Positions 60,008 to 64,000 of a stretch of 64,000 bases of DNA are shown here, piece by piece; the stretch's first letter is position 1; each line of letters opens with the position of its first letter. The notes below the pieces were generated by a model. That model searched no databases, was not told the origin of the DNA, and saw nothing but the letters and a program-made list of their open reading frames with translations. The stretch comes from Cannabis sativa (lineage: Eukaryota; Streptophyta; Magnoliopsida; Rosales; Cannabaceae), in the NCBI RefSeq assembly GCF_029168945.1, contig NC_083606.1, positions 19,308,041-19,372,040 of the forward strand. Reading direction: 5' to 3'. A program made the translations under genes and the position numbers.

Positions 60008-60469
60008 GCTATTCAAATGGCAAACGACATTTTAAATGTTGTACCATCTAAAGCAGTCCCTAAGACACCCGTCGAACTATGGAATGGTCGTACACCTAGT
60101 TTACGCCATTATAGGATTTGGGGGTGCCCTGCTCACGTCTTGAGAAAGAAAGAAGGCAAACTGGAATCGTGAACTGAAGTTTGCATGTTTGTCGGAAATT
60201 CTAAAGAGACTAGGGGTGGACTATTTTATAGTCACAAGGATAACAAAGTATTTGTTTCCACAAATGCTACTTTTCTTGAAGATAGCTATATTAAAGACAA
60301 CAAACCGAAAAGTAAAGTTGTATTAGAGGAAATGCTAACAGATATAGTTCCTTCAAATGTTCCATCCTCTTCTACTCAAGAAGAGGATAATTCCACTCCC
60401 TCAGTTGTAGCAACTGAGAAAACTACTACCAAAGCTCCTGTTCAAAAAGGTCACCGCTCCTCGTCGTAG
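60008..60469 (+). pseudogene. copia B integrase C-terminal and linker part
   Basis: Same frame as the part before it: QMANDILNVVPSKAVPKTPV, GRTPSLRHYRIWGCPAHV, a TGA at 60170, then MFVGNSKETRGGLFY and STNATFLEDSYI. A frameshift near 60455 ends this frame just before the RT section. The region links integrase to RT and is variable in the family. Confidence 0.82.
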
Positions 60470-62114
60470 TGGGAGGGTTTCTACAAAACTGTCTCGTTAT
60501 GGCTTGGATGGTGAAATCAATATGGTCGTTGGTGATTGTATTGATGACGACCCATTAACCTATAAACAGGCAATGGCAAGTCCGCAACGAAAGCGATGGT
60601 CAGCCGGCATGGATTCAGAAATGGATTCCATGAAAAAGAACAAAGTCTGGGAATATGTAGATCCACCCGATGACTATCGTCCAATCGGATGCAAGTGGGT
60701 TTACAAGAAGAAAAGAGGCGCTTGAGGCGAAGTCGAAACTTTTAAAGCTAGACTGGTCGCCAAGGGTTATACCCAAAGAGAAGGTGTGGACTATGAGGGA
60801 ACTTTTAGTCCTGTCGCCATGCTCAAATCCATCCGAATTCTTCTCTCCATCGTGGCCGCTTTCGATTATGAAATCTGGCAAATGGATGTCAGGACAGCCT
60901 TCCTTAATGGGCTTCTTGAAGAAACCATCTATATGGAGCAACCAGAAGGCTATGTTCTTCCTGGGCAGGAAAATAAAGTTTGCAAATTAAATAGGTCCAT
61001 TTATGGACTTAAGCAAGCTTCGCGCTCATGGAATAAAAGATTTGATGAGATCATTAAAACCTACGACTTTCATCAGAATGAAGATGAACCTTGTGTTTAC
61101 CAACTCAAGGAAGACCAAGTAGTAGTATTCCTGGTCCTTTATGTTGACGACATTTTGATCATTGGCAACAATATCAAGAAAATGACTCACATCAAGGAAT
61201 TGCTAGACACTCAATTCGATATGAAAGATTTGGGTGAAGCTGCCTATGTTCTCGGTATTCAGATTATCAGAAACCGGAAGAACAGATCCCTTGCTCTCTC
61301 TCAAACAACTTACATTGACAAAGTTTTAGAGAGATTCTCCATGACTAATACCAATGGGGCAAATATGCCTTCTAGATATTGTAACCGTCTATCTAAGAAA
61401 CAGTGTCCTACTGATCCTCAAGAGATAGAGGACATGGCAAAAGTTCCTTATGCTTCTGCAGTTGGAAGTCTAATGTATGCAATGTTATGCACTAGACCTG
61501 ACATCTGCTATGCAGTTGGAATCGTGAGCAGGTATCAGTCAAATCCAGGACAGGAACATTGGAATGTTGTTAAGTATATTTTGAAATACTTAAAGAATAC
61601 AAGAGATTATGTATTAGTCTACAAGGGTGGTGCTCTAAATCCCATAGGCTATACAGACTCAGATTTCTAGACATTTCTTGAAGACAGGAAATCTACATTT
61701 GGGATGGTGTTTACTCTTGGGGGTGGAGCAGTGGTTTGAAGAAGTGCAAAACAAACCGCGATTTCTGATTCTACCATGGGGGCAGAATACATAGCTGCAG
61801 CTGAAGCAGCTAAAGAGGTTGTCTGGCTTAGAAAGTTCTTCACCAGTCTTGGTGTAGTACCTAGAATGGAAAAGCCTCTAGTCTTGCTTTGTGATAACAA
61901 TGGAGCAATAGCCAACATATGGAACCTCAGAGTCACAAGAGAAGCAAACATATAGAAAGAAAATATCATATTATCAGAGAATATGTGGCAAGAGGGGATG
62001 TACTGGTGGAGAAAGTGGACACACAGGACAACTTAGCTGATCCATTCACCAAAGTCTTGGCAGTGACTGCATTTTAAAAGCACCGTCAGAATTTAGGGTT
62101 AATTGAAATGTACT
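60470..62114 (+). pseudogene. copia B reverse transcriptase and RNase H
   Basis: RVSTKLSRYG and LTYKQAMASPQRKRW open the RT section, and a TGA at 60723 follows KKKRGA. Then FKARLVAKGYTQREGVDYEG, WQMDVRTAFLNGLLEE, YGLKQASRSWNKRFDE and the catalytic LYVDDILIIGNN (about 61138) are present, with PYASAVGSLMYAMLCTRPDI beyond. RNase H follows after TAG 61668 (YTDSDF, then TFLEDRKST) and TGA 61738, with MGAEYIAAAEAAKE and LLCDNNGAIA. A second frameshift near 61916 precedes the end DPFTKVLAVTAF. RT motifs are complete but the reading frame is broken several times. Confidence 0.88.
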
Positions 62115-62145
62115 GATTAGTTTTCTATTAGTGCAAGTGGGAGTT

Positions 62146-64000
62146 TATTGGGTTTTATGCCCTAAATAAAACTCTATTTCAATGTAATCCAGATTATTCA
62201 ATATCAATAAAGTAACAGAAGTATTTTTCATTCATTTGTGTATGTTTTTTTTTGGTTCACCTTATCAATTGTTTGTCTTTTTGATTTATAAATTCATTCA
62301 AACCCTTTTCACATACTTGATCATGTTTATTGTGTTGTCAACATAGTGGAAAGTAAACATGACTATGTGAATAAAGATTCCTAGATTTATTAGAACACTG
62401 GGTTTTACTGATATGACAGTCTACAATAGAGTTTACTTGCATTTGGAGAAATGTTATGTTCTTTCCAGAACATTGGTTAAAGTAAAGCTTGGGTTGGATG
62501 CATGGAGTATGCATTGGAATGGACCGATATTGAACTTTGCAATAGATTTATTAAAGTTACCGTAATATCTATTCAATTCAATATCACTTAGTTGATCCTA
62601 GATCAAATGATCTAAATCCTGATATGATTAGGTCCAATCTCAAGAGTATTATTCGTGTTCTTTAATTTGTTAGTTAAGCCTACTTTTGGGTCAGGGTGAT
62701 ACGTACATTTTGGGAACACGGTAGTGCAAATGAGTGGGAGCGCTAACATAAATATGGAATCTATAGCTTCTATCTGGCGAATAGAAAGTAAAGGATGATT
62801 TCCTTTGAGCTTAACCAAACGAAAATAAATGGTGGAGTACTCATTTCACTTAGCTGAAATATCATTTATACAGGGTTAAGTGTTTTAAGGATAAAATACA
62901 TTGTAGGGTGTTACGGTAATTAAATCCCTTTACAGTGTAAATCATCCATATAGAGGATCATTGATCAAATTAGGATTATAATAATGGATAATCAATGACG
63001 TCTCTATATGGTGGAACATATGGAGCGTTCTATATATCTGAGAGTGCAATTCTAAGTTCTATGCGTGGATTCAACGAAGAATTAATAAGTCAGTGAATTT
63101 AAGTTGTAAATTCTTGATCTGCTTATTGGAAGCTCGGAAATATAGACCCATGGTCCCCACACTAGTTGAGACAATATTACTTGTAAAACTCATTTAATTG
63201 ATTTTAATTAATCAATTATAATTCTCAAAGTTAGACTATGTCTATTTGAGAATTTATCACTTATTAAGGGTAAAACAGTAAATAAAGAGTTTAAAGGGTA
63301 TATTTATTAATTTGGAAACTTTGATTAGTTTTATTAATAAATAAAATAAATGACAATATATTATTTGATAATTAATTATAATTATTAAATAATTAGATTT
63401 GACATTTATGAGGTTGAAAGAGAGAATTGACAGTTTTTGACAAAATGGGAAACTAGGAATAATGGAAAAGGAAAGTTGGAAAAGTGGAAGGCTTGTTTCC
63501 ACATTGCTTGGCCGACCACCTTTGCTTCCTTTTCTCATTTATTTTTTATTTTTTAATGCCAAGTAATTCAACCATAACCCTATGTGGTCTTCTATAAATA
63601 GAAGGTAAAGGCTTCAAGTTTTGCACACACTTTGACATTATTTTCTTTCACTCAAAAATCATCTTGAAGCCGCCACTCTCTCTCTCTCTACCTTCTTTGT
63701 TTTTCGAAACCCTCTAAGTGATAGAGTAGTGCCCACACACATCAAGTAATACCTCAATCATAGTGAGGAAGGCTGTGTAGAATTCAGAGTCAACAAAGAA
63801 GGACATTCGGGCTCAGATCTTGATTATACTCTGCGACAGAAAGGAATCAAGGGTTAGAGATCTGAGTGGGAGGAGACATATTATTCCGCTGCACCCAATG
63901 TAAGGTTTCTCATACTTTTATGTGTTTAATTTATTATCGTTTTAGAATTTCATATTTAGGTTGTTAAATCAACATACTTGTGAGTAGATCAAAGATCCTG
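62146..64000 (+). repeat. 3' LTR of copia element B, cut by the window edge
   Basis: Follows gtgcaagtgggagttta (PPT). It starts TATTGGG instead of TGTTGGG, so the terminal G is changed to A. About 25 substitutions and two short indels from the 5' LTR are visible. The last few bases of the LTR lie beyond the window. Confidence 0.92.

Larger units (their letters stand above)
53941..64000 (+). mobile_element. Ty1/copia element B, nested in the 3' LTR of element A
   Basis: 5' LTR 53941-55812, PBS, 2.7-kb leader, gag-pol remnant with integrase before RT (copia order), PPT-like aagtgggagttta, then the 3' LTR running off the window. The last 5 bp before it, tttat (53936-53940), are the expected left TSD. 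The two LTRs differ at about 25 visible positions by eye. Lineage within copia not assigned; the frame resembles plant gag/pol proteins of the Tork/Angela group. Confidence 0.92.

Overview
This is nuclear DNA of a flowering plant, most likely a eudicot. The evidence is AT-rich intergenic sequence, plant-type LTR retrotransposons (a Ty3/gypsy element of the Tat type and Ty1/copia elements with long LTRs), plant DUF4283/zinc-knuckle LINEs, small TIR elements, and one intron-containing host gene for a plant RanBP2-type zinc-finger protein. The species cannot be fixed from the sequence. No bacterial operons, CRISPR arrays, rRNA or tRNA genes were seen.

Layout. 1-545: 5' part of a LINE ORF1 (DUF4283) on the minus strand, open to the window edge. 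546-5.9 kb: AT-rich spacer with two Mutator-like TIR elements that have intact target-site duplications (1450-1829 and 2439-3984). 5908-7460: the one convincing host gene, a three-finger RanBP2-type zinc-finger protein on the minus strand, with a TATA box and a 5'UTR intron. 7.5-13 kb: spacer with a Tourist-like MITE (8564-9058), a CACTA-like fragment (about 10.62-10.93 kb) and a second TIR element carrying a GGGTCC-type minisatellite (about 11.08-11.87 kb). 13.48-19.43 kb: a decayed LINE whose ORF2 is split by a solo copia LTR (14131-16022). 20273-31794: a complete Tat-type Ty3/gypsy element on the minus strand with a 5-bp TSD, 865-bp LTRs and a gag-pol that is one frame of 2000 codons broken only by stops. 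It also has an extra spliced gene on the opposite strand, and covarying hairpins near its 3' LTR. 31.8-37.7 kb: old retroelement debris (an Athila-like PBS, a plant-transposon-protein fragment and an unclassified GC-richer block) interrupted by a second solo copia LTR (34362-36217). 37.67-41.12 kb: the 5' LTR and gag of a second gypsy element, truncated before pol. 41.1-45.9 kb: very AT-rich DNA with tandem repeats, a CACTA-like terminus and a third Mutator-like MITE (45278-45625). 45919 to the right edge: a decayed copia element (A) whose 3' LTR is split by a younger copia element of the same family (B, 53941 to beyond 64000).

Order of events readable from the DNA: the LINE predates solo LTR 1; the 33.4-37.7 kb block predates solo LTR 2; copia A predates copia B. 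By eye the gypsy LTR pair differs at about 21 of 865 positions and the copia B pair at about 25 of about 1855 visible positions, so copia B is probably the youngest large insertion. Every large element carries stops, frameshifts or lost catalytic residues and none looks autonomous. The most unusual signal is a pair of homologous long hairpins (21971-22053 and 22109-22190) whose arms differ in sequence but keep pairing. They lie in the predicted 5'UTR intron of the gypsy antisense gene, and their loops carry copies of a motif resembling the polypurine tract.
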